Shown: one piece after another, positions 40,572 through 48,716 of the stretch | Layout: each line of letters begins with the position of its first letter | How positions within the stretch are numbered: position 1 is the stretch's first letter | NCBI GenBank assembly: GCA_037443085.1 | Contig: JBBIPA010000002.1 | Coordinates: 62,001-126,000 of the forward strand | Reading direction: 5' to 3' | DNA: 64,000 nucleotides | Source: JBBIPA01 sp037443085 | GTDB taxonomy: Bacteria; Chloroflexota; Dehalococcoidia; GIF9; UBA5629 | The notes under the pieces: generated by a model | Seen by the model: only the letters and a program-made list of their open reading frames with translations | What the model was told of the DNA's origin: nothing | Databases searched by the model: none | Translations under genes and position numbers: made by a program

Positions 40572-43027
40572 GAATTCCACGACTATATCTTAAGCTGTTC
40601 CGCGATATCAGGGCAGCCAGGATGCAATTCGGTGCGGTGATACTGATTATCTTCCTGGGCGTAGCCATCTTTATCGGCGCTTATGGCGCCTACCTCAACC
40701 TCCAGATTTCCTATAACACTACTTTCGAACGTCTCGCCATGGCTGACTACTGGATAACAGTTGATGCTCTGGGAGAGAGCGCAGTACGCAAAATAAATGC
40801 CATTCCCGGCGTGCAGGCGATTGGTCGCATTACAGGCGAAGTGAGCATCGACCTGGCTAATGAACAGGGTGAAAAGGTGAGCGCCCGGGTAGTATCACTG
40901 CCTCTGCGCTCCTACCCTTCTATTAATACCATCAGGATAGTTAAGGGTAACTACTTCAGTGCTGCATCCTACCGCGAGATACTGCTGGAAAAACGTTTTG
41001 CCGAGTATCACAAGTTTCAACCCGGCGATTCGCTTACCATTCAACGGGACAACCTCAGGACTAACTTCACCATAGCCGGTATCGTCACCAGCCCCGAGTT
41101 TATCTGGGTGGTGAAGAATGAGCGTGAGGCAATGCCCTCACCACGCATCTTCGGCATTATTTTCATGGCACAACCCATGGCAGAAAACATTTTCGATATG
41201 AAGGGAATGAACAATGAGCTGCTCCTCAGGATTGCCGATAACGGTGACCATGGCACTGCCATTGCCGAGGTAAAACAGGTACTGCATACTAATGCGATTT
41301 CCCGGGTTACCTCCAAGAACGACCTGACCGCAATAAAAACCCGGAAGCTCGATATTATCAAAGGGGTACGTTCAGCCTATCTGGTAGCAAGAGAAGACCA
41401 GGCAACCAACCGCATGCTCCGGCAGGACCTGGAAGGATTGGCATCTATTGCCTTCCTCTTTCCGGTAATGTTCCTCTCTATGGCTTCGCTCACCATCTAT
41501 GTACTGATGAACCGCATGATAGAGTCACAGCGCATACAGATAGGCATCATGAGAGCGATGGGGTATACCCGGCTGCAAGTACTGTTTCATTACCTGGGCT
41601 ACGGGCTTTTTGTGGGCATCATCGGCTCAGTAATTGGTGGCGTCCTGGGACATTTAATGAGTGATGGCTGGACATCTGTGTACGTTGACCAGCTTAACAT
41701 ACCGTTTACGGTAACTGCGGTACACTGGGATATCATACTTATTGGTGTGCTCATCGGGGTGTCAGTACCGCTGATTGCTGGCCTTATACCTGCCTGGGCG
41801 ACTCTGCGCATACGCCCTGTAGAAGCGATGCGCCCACCGGTCCCGGCAACGGGTAACCGCGGCTTGCTTCGTATCAGCGAACTGCTACTGCACTGGCTTC
41901 CTCACACACTAAAACTGCCCCTGCGCAATATCTTTCGCAACGTAAAGCGCAGCCTGTTCATGGTGATGGGGATAGTATCAGCCATTGTTCTTATACTGGT
42001 TGTCATGTCCTTTGTTGATGCCATGGATGAACTTATTCGCGTCCAATGGGATACTATCGAGGACTACGATGCCCGCATCATATTTCAGGGTACTGGTACT
42101 GCCTCTACGGCAAATTACATCAAGCATTTTGACGGTATCAGCGAAGCGGAGGCAATACTGGAGGTCCCCTACCGCATACGATTTGGTAAGAACATTGTTG
42201 ATAGCAGCGTTATGGGCATACCTGCAGGCTCATCGATGTATCATCTGGTCGCAGCAAATGACGAGCCAATTGATGTGGTCAAAGATGGCATATTGCTGCC
42301 GGAATCGTTTCAGAAAAAACTCGGCGCCAGGGTTGGAGATATACTCCAGCTTGAGCCTATGGTGGGAACGGTCGGTGCTACAGAAAAAAAGCTCGCAGGC
42401 ATCGCCAGGATTCCCATTGGCGCCAGGACTTTCATGCCGCTCGATGAAGTGCAAGCATTGATACGGGAACCGGGAACCGCATCCAGTATCCTGGTCAGGT
42501 TTAATGGCGAACCTTCAGATACATTGATGAAACGGCTTTATAACCTGCCTAATGTCTCATCTGTAGAATTAGCCCGTGACACACGTGCCCTGATTGACGA
42601 ACAGATGGGCTTCTTCTGGATATTTGTTACCGTCATGTTCATAATGGGGGCAACGTTAGGTGCCGCCATTATATTCAACGGGGTTACCGTGAATGTCTTG
42701 CAGCGTACCAGGGAGATAGCCATTATGCGCGCAATTGGTAAGAGCCGGGCTGGGATTGCCGCCATGCTTACCCTGGAGAATTTTGCCATCGGCTGCATCG
42801 GGATTTTGCTTGGCATCCCTGCCGGTAGGTATCTGGCTCAGCAATTTATGGATTCCATGATGACCTCAACTGAAGACCTGTTCAGCTACACTATGATGCT
42901 GTTGCCCAGGTCATATATAATAGCGATTGCATTTGCACTCGTTGTTCTTTTTCTGTCACAACTGCCAGCCATACGGCAGGTTTACAGGCTCAGCCTGGCT
43001 ACCGCCACCAAGGAGTGGTGCGAATAA
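40565..43027 (+). CDS. FtsX-like ABC permease
   Basis: An 820-residue permease with two FtsX units. One membrane segment lies near residues 20-42, a MacB-like periplasmic domain follows, then three segments at about 290-420 (with YVLMNRMIESQRIQIGIMRAMG before the second), then a repeat of the pattern from about 460 with a second extracellular domain and three final segments from about 680. Another NVLQRTREIAIMRAIGKSR occurs near residue 715. It is paired with the upstream ATPase. MacB-type transporters couple cytoplasmic ATP use to work outside the membrane; substrate unknown. Confidence 0.9.
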   Translation: MVRIPRLYLKLFRDIRAARMQFGAVILIIFLGVAIFIGAYGAYLNLQISYNTTFERLAMADYWITVDALGESAVRKINAIPGVQAIGRITGEVSIDLANEQGEKVSARVVSLPLRSYPSINTIRIVKGNYFSAASYREILLEKRFAEYHKFQPGDSLTIQRDNLRTNFTIAGIVTSPEFIWVVKNEREAMPSPRIFGIIFMAQPMAENIFDMKGMNNELLLRIADNGDHGTAIAEVKQVLHTNAISRVTSKNDLTAIKTRKLDIIKGVRSAYLVAREDQATNRMLRQDLEGLASIAFLFPVMFLSMASLTIYVLMNRMIESQRIQIGIMRAMGYTRLQVLFHYLGYGLFVGIIGSVIGGVLGHLMSDGWTSVYVDQLNIPFTVTAVHWDIILIGVLIGVSVPLIAGLIPAWATLRIRPVEAMRPPVPATGNRGLLRISELLLHWLPHTLKLPLRNIFRNVKRSLFMVMGIVSAIVLILVVMSFVDAMDELIRVQWDTIEDYDARIIFQGTGTASTANYIKHFDGISEAEAILEVPYRIRFGKNIVDSSVMGIPAGSSMYHLVAANDEPIDVVKDGILLPESFQKKLGARVGDILQLEPMVGTVGATEKKLAGIARIPIGARTFMPLDEVQALIREPGTASSILVRFNGEPSDTLMKRLYNLPNVSSVELARDTRALIDEQMGFFWIFVTVMFIMGATLGAAIIFNGVTVNVLQRTREIAIMRAIGKSRAGIAAMLTLENFAIGCIGILLGIPAGRYLAQQFMDSMMTSTEDLFSYTMMLLPRSYIIAIAFALVVLFLSQLPAIRQVYRLSLATATKEWCE

Positions 43028-43108
43028 AAAAGTAGTGGGGAAGAGGCAAGGGAGGATTATTACTCTGATAACCCTGTGAAAATAATATGGCGACTCATCT
43101 GCATCAGG

Positions 43109-43510
43109 TCAGGCGCTTCGCCGCACCTCCATCCCATCGCCCGGGAATCGCTCATCTAGGGAGCAGACTACATGACTGCCAGCGGAACGTGCCGCCGCCC
43201 ATACCATAGCATCGGCAAAGGACACCCTTCCCGAGGGGCGGCACAGGAGTAGAGCGTGGAGCACCAGGCTCTTGTCCAGGGCGAAAGTTGAGATATTCTC
43301 CTTCTGCAAGAAAGCTATCAAGTGGTCCACTGCTACTTCCCGGGGAACCTGGTATACTGATGTCAGGACGTATGCTGTCTCGGTCAGCACCACATCAGTT
43401 ATCAACAGGGCATCCACTTTGTCTATGATTTTGGCGGCTTGTTCCGCTAATTCAGGTGGGTTGCCGGTAAGGTAACGAACTACGACGCTGGTGTCCAGAA
43501 AGCCGCTCAA
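43109..43510 (-). CDS. vapC: PIN-domain toxin, VapC type
   Basis: A 133-residue PIN-domain RNase. Acidic residues sit at the expected places: FLDTSVVVRYL near residue 6, LTETAYVL near 44, SFADAMVWAAAR near 98 and SLDERFP near 117. VapC toxins cleave tRNA or rRNA. Its start is 5 bp from the end of the AbrB-like gene, which encodes the probable antitoxin. Two further toxin-antitoxin genes lie 0.9 kb upstream. Confidence 0.88.
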   Translation of the reverse strand: MSGFLDTSVVVRYLTGNPPELAEQAAKIIDKVDALLITDVVLTETAYVLTSVYQVPREVAVDHLIAFLQKENISTFALDKSLVLHALLLCRPSGRVSFADAMVWAAARSAGSHVVCSLDERFPGDGMEVRRSA

Positions 43511-43515
43511 GATAG

Positions 43516-43785
43516 CTACTCCCCCGCGCCCATTTTTTGCTTCGCTGCTTTGCCCCAGGCCATATCACGGGCTTTATCCCACTCCTGTCCCGGAGGCACA
43601 TGCGCTCTCATGTGCTTTGCCAAACTACCTTTCAGGGATTTCCGGTGTTCCGGCGGCAGGAAATAGACCTCCACATGGTCATCCACTAGGCGCTGTAGAG
43701 CTAACCAACCGGCCCCTATACCGAGCCGGTCACGTATCTCCTTGGCAATAACAATCTGCCCTTTAAATCCTACCACATGTGCCAC
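43516..43785 (-). CDS. AbrB/MazE-family antitoxin
   Basis: An 89-residue protein with an N-terminal SpoVT-AbrB swapped-hairpin domain (VGFKGQIVIAKEIRDRLGI) and a C-terminal helical tail rich in Lys that likely wraps the toxin. It precedes vapC by 5 bp. Such pairs often autoregulate through the AbrB domain. Confidence 0.83.
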   Translation of the reverse strand: MAHVVGFKGQIVIAKEIRDRLGIGAGWLALQRLVDDHVEVYFLPPEHRKSLKGSLAKHMRAHVPPGQEWDKARDMAWGKAAKQKMGAGE

Positions 43786-43818
43786 AGTATTACCTTAATG
43801 TTTTCAGTATAACTTAGA

Positions 43819-44076
43819 TTAACACAAATACAATTGATGGTCAAGAGAAAAGTTGCTGCTGGCGACTGGGTAAGTTTGGGAGATGCCGTTATCTTGCATA
43901 TTTTTCTTCACAGAGTCTAAGGCCGAGAGAGGCAGTTTCTCTCCAACGGCTAGAAACAGCGGGTCTATATTTTGTGGTCTTCCACGGCTAGTAAGTTTCC
44001 CGCGGTGAATTGTCCACGATTCGTTGTCAGTCCATACCTGCTCTTTTAGGCTTTTGGATGCATAGGTTTTGCTCAT
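43819..44076 (-). CDS. Hypothetical protein in the toxin-antitoxin island
   Basis: An 85-residue protein starting MSKTYASKSLKEQVW, chosen at 44076 because GGAGG lies 8 bases upstream; a start at 44091 would put that site inside the gene. I do not recognise the family. It contains IHRGKLTSRGRPQNIDPLFL and a Ser/Thr-rich end finishing in Cys. A good promoter (TTGCCT-17-TATTCT) stands directly upstream, so it is expressed separately from its neighbours. Orphan antitoxin or regulator are guesses based only on place. Confidence 0.55.
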   Translation of the reverse strand: MSKTYASKSLKEQVWTDNESWTIHRGKLTSRGRPQNIDPLFLAVGEKLPLSALDSVKKNMQDNGISQTYPVASSNFSLDHQLYLC

Positions 44077-44108
44077 ATGGTACACCTCCACACAATAGGT
44101 AATCGATT

Positions 44109-44137
44109 AGAATAATACCATCTAACCTTCAAGGCAA
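44109..44137 (-). promoter_or_regulatory. Promoter of the hypothetical gene at 43819-44076
   Basis: On the minus strand TTGCCT (44137-44132), 17 bases, TATTCT (44114-44109), about 33 bases before the ATG. The -35 is the same hexamer as at 10790. The rest of the 44138-44374 gap is AT-rich with nothing else I can support. Confidence 0.55.
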
Positions 44138-44374
44138 CAATCGTCAGGGTCATATGCAGAGTAAGTATTTGCGGCACTACGATATTATCATAGGTTATAA
44201 ATTGTAATAGTTAAATTCTATTTGGAACCAGCCATCGTGTTGCCATAGTGGGATAAAATCACTATGAACATAATATCAGATATTCAAAAGCTTAGTTACA
44301 CTTCACTGCACTTATAGCGTTTTCTCCAATCCCATCCATAAGCAGCCTTCATGTCTAGGATACCACGCTCGTAA

Positions 44375-44647
44375 CTATGTCTGATATGTAGTCTCGGAGC
44401 GGCGTGCCACCTGTAATATCAAGACCAGTTTCTGGTCATCATATATCTCATAAACGATTCGATAATAACCCGCCCTTATTCTATAGGCTTTCTCGGCTCC
44501 CTCTATTTTCCTTGCCCCATAAGGACGTGGTTCTTGAGCTAAGTTATTGATAGTAGTGCGCAAACGGTCAAAATCATGGCGTTGAATATGCTTCTTCAGC
44601 TTATCCAAGTCGCGGTCAGCGGACGGTGATACCTCAAGCCTGTACAC
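44375..44647 (-). CDS. RelE/ParE-family toxin
   Basis: A 90-residue toxin of the RelE fold. It has VSPSADRDLDKLKKHI near the start, the ARKIEGAEKAYRIRAGYYRIVYEIYD core and a C-terminal VLILQVARRSETTY with the basic residues expected near the active site. RelE toxins cleave ribosome-bound mRNA; ParE relatives act on gyrase. It overlaps the upstream antitoxin by 14 bp. Confidence 0.87.
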   Translation of the reverse strand: MYRLEVSPSADRDLDKLKKHIQRHDFDRLRTTINNLAQEPRPYGARKIEGAEKAYRIRAGYYRIVYEIYDDQKLVLILQVARRSETTYQT

Positions 44648-44915
44648 CTTTTGCCCCGGCTGCTTTTTCTCGTTCGGCTATTGCTTCCTCCAGTTCACTC
44701 TCCACTTCAGACCAGGGACGTCCACCCTTTTGACGCCATTCGGCATGGGCGATTTCGATTGCAGGGAGCAGCTCGGCGTCTTCCCGGCTCTCCAGCCATT
44801 CACGCACAGCCTCAGCCACAATATCACTTGCCGGCTTATGCCGTCTTGCCGCCTCCACTTTTAAATAGGTGTAGAGGTCTTCATTATGAAATACTACAGT
44901 CATCTTTCTGCTCAT
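44634..44915 (-). CDS. Ribbon-helix-helix-type antitoxin
   Basis: A 93-residue protein with a likely RHH DNA-binding N-terminus (MTVVFHNEDLYTYLKVEAAR, then PASDIVAEAVREWL) and a Glu-rich C-terminal helix that would bind the RelE toxin encoded by the overlapping gene downstream. RHH antitoxins usually repress their own promoter; two copies of TATGTA 12 bp apart lie just upstream of its start. Confidence 0.8.
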   Translation of the reverse strand: MSRKMTVVFHNEDLYTYLKVEAARRHKPASDIVAEAVREWLESREDAELLPAIEIAHAEWRQKGGRPWSEVESELEEAIAEREKAAGAKGVQA

Positions 44916-44932
44916 ATCCTATCTCCTGGACG

Positions 44933-44950
44933 TATGTACGCCTATATGTA
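44933..44950. promoter_or_regulatory. Possible operator of the RelE-type module
   Basis: TATGTA occurs at 44933-44938 and again at 44945-44950, about one helical turn apart, 18 bases upstream of the antitoxin start. The spacing suits an RHH repressor. Confidence 0.3.
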
Positions 44951-45041
44951 TGCATGGCATTTTAGCGGACTAATGGATAGAAGTCAATAGTTGTGCTCTG
45001 TTACAGTCGTCATATAGGGCGGGTGGCGGGGGTAAGCGAAC

Positions 45042-46298
45042 TTACTGGCTGTTTCTGTCAGGTCGCTTCAATAAAGCAGCGAGCACGGAGCCGGCAATGG
45101 CCAGAACGCCGGCGAAGAGAAAGGCAAGGTAATAGCTATCGGTGAGGTCAAACAAGTAGCCGGTAACATATGGCCCGGACGCACCACCAATGGTATAGGC
45201 GAAAGAGAGCAATCCCAGGAGAGCCGCCGGTGAACGCAAACCGAAAAGCTCAGCCATCATCAAAGCCTGCAGTGACATGATGCCACCGTAGGCCAGGGCA
45301 AACAGGGCGCCGAACAGGTAAAACATCCACAACTGGCCTGTAGCGAATCGCAACCAGGCGAAGGCCAGGAATAGCAGCACGAAGCTGCCAATTAAAGAAG
45401 GCTTGACGCCCAGCTTATCGCTGCCGCTGCCGATGATGAGCTTGCCCAAAATGTTCAATATGCCGATAAACGAGATAATGCTGGCGGCGGTCATCGCCGT
45501 GATGCCAAACTCCATAGCATGGGGTACGATATGCACCATGACCGAGTGGAGGCAGAAACCGAAGCAAAAGTATATGGCGCACATGAGAGCAAATTGTCTG
45601 GTGCGGATTGCCTCTTTGAAATCGAACCCGTTATCTGCGGTAACAATAGCCTCTGTTGCCACCCTGTTTTCTCCAAAGGGATGCTGCCCTGCCTGTTTTG
45701 GTTCGTTCTTGAGAAATTGCGACGCCACCACAATCAATATCAACCCCATAGCCCCGACGATGATGTAGGCCATGCGCCATCCCAAAGTGGCGATGAGCCA
45801 GCTTGCCAGAGGAGGAATAACAATGATGCCAAAACCGACGCCAGAGGCAAGGATGCCGCTCATTAGCCCTTTTCTGGCGATAAACCAGCGGGGCGCCAGT
45901 GGCATTACTATAGGCCAGCAGGCGCCTATGCCTGCCGCCACAATCACGCCGTAGACCAGATATACCTGCCATATGGTGTTCACCTGTGACATGAACATAA
46001 AACCGAGACCCAGGAAGATGCCGCTCCCCGTAGAGACTATCCGGCTGCCAAATCTGTCACTCAGCCTGCCGGCAATGATGCCCAGCAAGCCGGCTATAAT
46101 CGTCATTATGGAATAAGCCGCCGATGTCACTGCCCGGGACCAGCCAAATTCAGCAATCAGCGGTTTGAAGAAAACACCGTAAGTGTAGTTCAATCCAAAG
46201 ACGGTGGTGAAGATGATGAAACCGGCAATAACTATGACATAGCCATAGAAAAAGCGAGGCTTACCCTGGGACGATCGGCCAGTTTTTCTGTCAGTCAT
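45042..46298 (-). CDS. MFS transporter, OFA (oxalate/formate antiporter)-like
   Basis: A 418-residue major facilitator with 12 predicted membrane segments. The N-terminal FYGYVIVIAGFIIFTTVFGLNYTYG and GWSRAVTSAAYSIMTI, and loop GRLSDRFGSRIV between segments 2 and 3, fit the OFA (TC 2.A.1.11) or the related monocarboxylate group. Substrates would be organic anions such as oxalate, formate or other carboxylates. It follows the reductive-dehalogenase-like gene by 34 bp on the same strand, so it may carry that enzyme's substrate or product. Confidence 0.87.
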   Translation of the reverse strand: MTDRKTGRSSQGKPRFFYGYVIVIAGFIIFTTVFGLNYTYGVFFKPLIAEFGWSRAVTSAAYSIMTIIAGLLGIIAGRLSDRFGSRIVSTGSGIFLGLGFMFMSQVNTIWQVYLVYGVIVAAGIGACWPIVMPLAPRWFIARKGLMSGILASGVGFGIIVIPPLASWLIATLGWRMAYIIVGAMGLILIVVASQFLKNEPKQAGQHPFGENRVATEAIVTADNGFDFKEAIRTRQFALMCAIYFCFGFCLHSVMVHIVPHAMEFGITAMTAASIISFIGILNILGKLIIGSGSDKLGVKPSLIGSFVLLFLAFAWLRFATGQLWMFYLFGALFALAYGGIMSLQALMMAELFGLRSPAALLGLLSFAYTIGGASGPYVTGYLFDLTDSYYLAFLFAGVLAIAGSVLAALLKRPDRNSQ

Positions 46299-46332
46299 TT
46301 GTCAGGTTCTTAGCTCAGCTAAACGATACTGG

Positions 46333-47481
46333 TTACGTGGGAATTTTAAGGGTGCCGTTCTCCTCCACTAAATCAAACCACCATTTCATTTTCTTGTCCG
46401 GTTTACCGTATCCCCAGACATCATCCATTTTGACAATGAGGCTATTCAATGCGGGAGCATGCTGAATGAGCCAGCGCACGGTATCGTGAATCCCTCCCTG
46501 CGGCTTGTTCCAGGGGCAGACCTTGATGCATACTCCACAGCTGGAGCCTTTCTGGTTGGTAACTCTAAATTTAGTGCAGCGCTCCACATCGAGCTTCCAC
46601 ACCTCGTAGCCATTGTAAACGACCTTATCGCCGGTCGAAATTGCTTTCGAGGGACATTTATAGGCACACTTCAGGCATTTCTTGCAGAAGTTCTGGAGGC
46701 CGAAGTCGATTGGTTTATCTGGAACCAGGGGCAGGTCGGTAGTGACCACTGCTCCCTTAAACCGGGTGCCCAGGAAGGGGTTGAGAGCAGCATCACCCAG
46801 GCGGCATATCTCGCCCAGTCCTGACAGCACTACTAAAGGAGGCAAAATAACCTGGTAGTGACGGGCATGGTGAGCCCGTGCTGGATAGCCCAGCTTCCGT
46901 ATGTAGTCTGCTACCGTGCAGGCGATAAAAGCAGTGGTGGAGTAGCTCATATAGCTCTGTGACCCGGAAATCCAGTCACGTCCGTTGGAGCCGAGCATGG
47001 TGCTGTAATCCTGGTCAACTATGATGACGATGGCATACTGGTGATTGAGCTCAATGGGCTTGCCATCTCTGGCATGCGTATACACAGCGTACTGAGGCAA
47101 CTGGCAAATTCCGACCATATCCGCCCGGAGAAAGTAGCACAGACACTTGATATGACGGCTCAGCATTTCGGGGTCATCGGGAATCGGTGCTTTCTGTGCC
47201 GCTACCGGCCCGTCAATGACAGGGCTGAGGTAAGCACACATATTACGCAGGGCAGCGCCTAAAGGATGCTTCAGCACAAACCGGTCGCCTTCCCGTTTTG
47301 CTAGGGTGCCAAAGTCACCACGAATTGCCCGATTAAATCCAGTTTCCCGTTCATCCGTTCTCTGAATCGGTCCAACGATTCGGGTAGTAATCTGGTCCAC
47401 CCGTCTCAGCTTTTCCAGTAGAAAGGGGCCTAGCTGCGTTTCCCCGGAGAGGATTTCGGGATAATCTGCTCGGTTTTTCAT
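46333..47481 (-). CDS. Reductive dehalogenase-like corrinoid/Fe-S protein without Tat signal
   Basis: A 382-residue protein of the RdhA superfamily. Its C-terminal part has CKKCLKCAYKCPSKAI and, 35 residues on, the RdhA-type arrangement with an isolated Cys then SCGVCIKVCPWNKP. The middle has LGYPARAHHARHYQVILPP and SGLGEICRLG, as in RdhA and epoxyqueuosine reductase-like cobamide proteins. Respiratory RdhA enzymes start with a Tat RRxFxK signal; this one begins MKNRADYPEILSG with none, so it is likely cytoplasmic. It lacks an rdhB anchor neighbour. It may dehalogenate an internal substrate or do another cobamide-dependent reduction. Confidence 0.8.
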   Translation of the reverse strand: MKNRADYPEILSGETQLGPFLLEKLRRVDQITTRIVGPIQRTDERETGFNRAIRGDFGTLAKREGDRFVLKHPLGAALRNMCAYLSPVIDGPVAAQKAPIPDDPEMLSRHIKCLCYFLRADMVGICQLPQYAVYTHARDGKPIELNHQYAIVIIVDQDYSTMLGSNGRDWISGSQSYMSYSTTAFIACTVADYIRKLGYPARAHHARHYQVILPPLVVLSGLGEICRLGDAALNPFLGTRFKGAVVTTDLPLVPDKPIDFGLQNFCKKCLKCAYKCPSKAISTGDKVVYNGYEVWKLDVERCTKFRVTNQKGSSCGVCIKVCPWNKPQGGIHDTVRWLIQHAPALNSLIVKMDDVWGYGKPDKKMKWWFDLVEENGTLKIPT

Positions 47482-47599
47482 GAGGCTCTCCTTGGTTTGT
47501 GTGCCAGAGATTATATCTCAAAACACATTCAAAAGATAGAGAGCGCCCGTTTCTGCTGGGAACGCTGTTTCTAATCACGTGGTTGACACCAGCACAGGC

Positions 47600-47628
47600 T
47601 TGGATACCTTGACCTCATGAGCTATAAT
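47600..47628 (+). promoter_or_regulatory. Promoter of pyrF, leaderless layout
   Basis: TTGGAT at 47600-47605, 17 bases, TATAAT at 47623-47628. The ATG at 47636 is seven bases after the -10, so transcription should begin at or beside the start codon. Confidence 0.6.
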
Positions 47629-47635
47629 GCAGGCT

Positions 47636-48442
47636 ATGAAATTCGTGGATAAGCTGCTGGCTGTCAGCCGCAACAATAAAAGCCTGCTGTGCATAGGTCT
47701 GGACCCCGACGCAGTCCTGATGCCCAAGGTGAGCATTGCAGAGTTCAACAAGGCTATCGTGGCTGCTACCAGCGAGCTGGTGTGCGCCTATAAGCCGAAC
47801 CTCGCCTTCTATGAAGCACTGGGCATAGAAGGGCTGGAAGCGCTGCGGGAGACCATTGAATGTATACCCGACCATATCCCCATCATCGGCGATGCCAAAC
47901 GCGGTGACATCGGCAACACCGCCAAAGCCTATGCCAGGAGCCTGTTTGAAAGCTTCGGCTTTGATGCTGCCACCGTCAACCCCTATCTCGGTTCTGATTC
48001 TATCGAACCATTCCTAAAGTACGAGGATAAGGGAGTGTTCATCCTGTGCCGCACCTCGAATCCGGGGTCCATGGATTTCCAAAATATAGTCGATGCCAGC
48101 GGCAAGCCGCTGTACGAGATAGTGGCGGGAAAAGCCCGGGAATGGAATGCGAAGGGCAATATCGGGCTGGTGGTCGGCGCCACCTATCCTCAGGAGTTGC
48201 AGAAAATCCGCCGGATATGCCCCGATATGCCGCTGCTGATACCGGGCGTCGGCGCACAGGGAGGCGACCTGGCGCTGGCGGTGAAAGACGGCGTTGATGC
48301 TCATGGCGAGAAGGCTATTATCAATGTCTCGCGGCAGGTGCTCTACGCTTCGGCTGGCAAAGATTTTGCCGAGGCCGCCTGGCAGGTTGCCCGGGAGCTG
48401 CGCGACCGCATTAACTACGTTGTCGACCAGATAAAGGGCTAA
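47636..48442 (+). CDS. pyrF: Orotidine 5'-phosphate decarboxylase
   Basis: A 268-residue OMP decarboxylase of the longer (type 2) class, making UMP. The catalytic segment is GDAKRGDIGNT (the K-D-x-K-like triad region) near residue 88, preceded by LCIGLDPD and followed by VNPYLGSDSIEPFL and the GLVVGATYP and IPGVGAQGGD loops. No ribosome site precedes the ATG. DUF951 and dinB lie downstream on the same strand. Confidence 0.93.
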   Translation: MKFVDKLLAVSRNNKSLLCIGLDPDAVLMPKVSIAEFNKAIVAATSELVCAYKPNLAFYEALGIEGLEALRETIECIPDHIPIIGDAKRGDIGNTAKAYARSLFESFGFDAATVNPYLGSDSIEPFLKYEDKGVFILCRTSNPGSMDFQNIVDASGKPLYEIVAGKAREWNAKGNIGLVVGATYPQELQKIRRICPDMPLLIPGVGAQGGDLALAVKDGVDAHGEKAIINVSRQVLYASAGKDFAEAAWQVARELRDRINYVVDQIKG

Positions 48443-48453
48443 GTAACAGTATC

Positions 48454-48669
48454 ATGGATATCAAGCCTGGCGATGTGGTTCGCCTGCGTAAACAGCATCC
48501 CTGCGGCAGCGCGGAATGGGAGGTAATCAGCGTCGGCATCGACATCAGGGTAAGATGCCTCGGCTGTCAGCGATATGTCCTCATGGACAGGTTTGTGCTG
48601 GAGCGCAAGATAAAGGCGGTGGTCTCCAGGAGCAGCCCGGCAAGCGATGGCGATAAATCCTCTGCATAA
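48454..48669 (+). CDS. DUF951 family protein
   Basis: A 71-residue protein matching DUF951: MDIKPGDVVRLRKQHPCGS, a CxG zinc-like pair, then GIDIRVRCLGCQRYVLMDR. The two Cys-containing turns (HPCG, RCLGC) probably bind zinc. The family is small, found in Firmicutes and Chloroflexota, with unknown function. It begins 11 bp after pyrF. Confidence 0.85.
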   Translation: MDIKPGDVVRLRKQHPCGSAEWEVISVGIDIRVRCLGCQRYVLMDRFVLERKIKAVVSRSSPASDGDKSSA

Positions 48670-48716
48670 ACCAGTGGTGCTTCGCTATGAGTAGGTAGAG
48701 CATCTTAGGAACTAAT

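Noticed and set aside
44290..44374. A short minus-strand frame after the RelE-type gene, ending about 44300
   Set aside because: It is under 40 codons, overlaps the toxin end in another frame and lacks a ribosome site.
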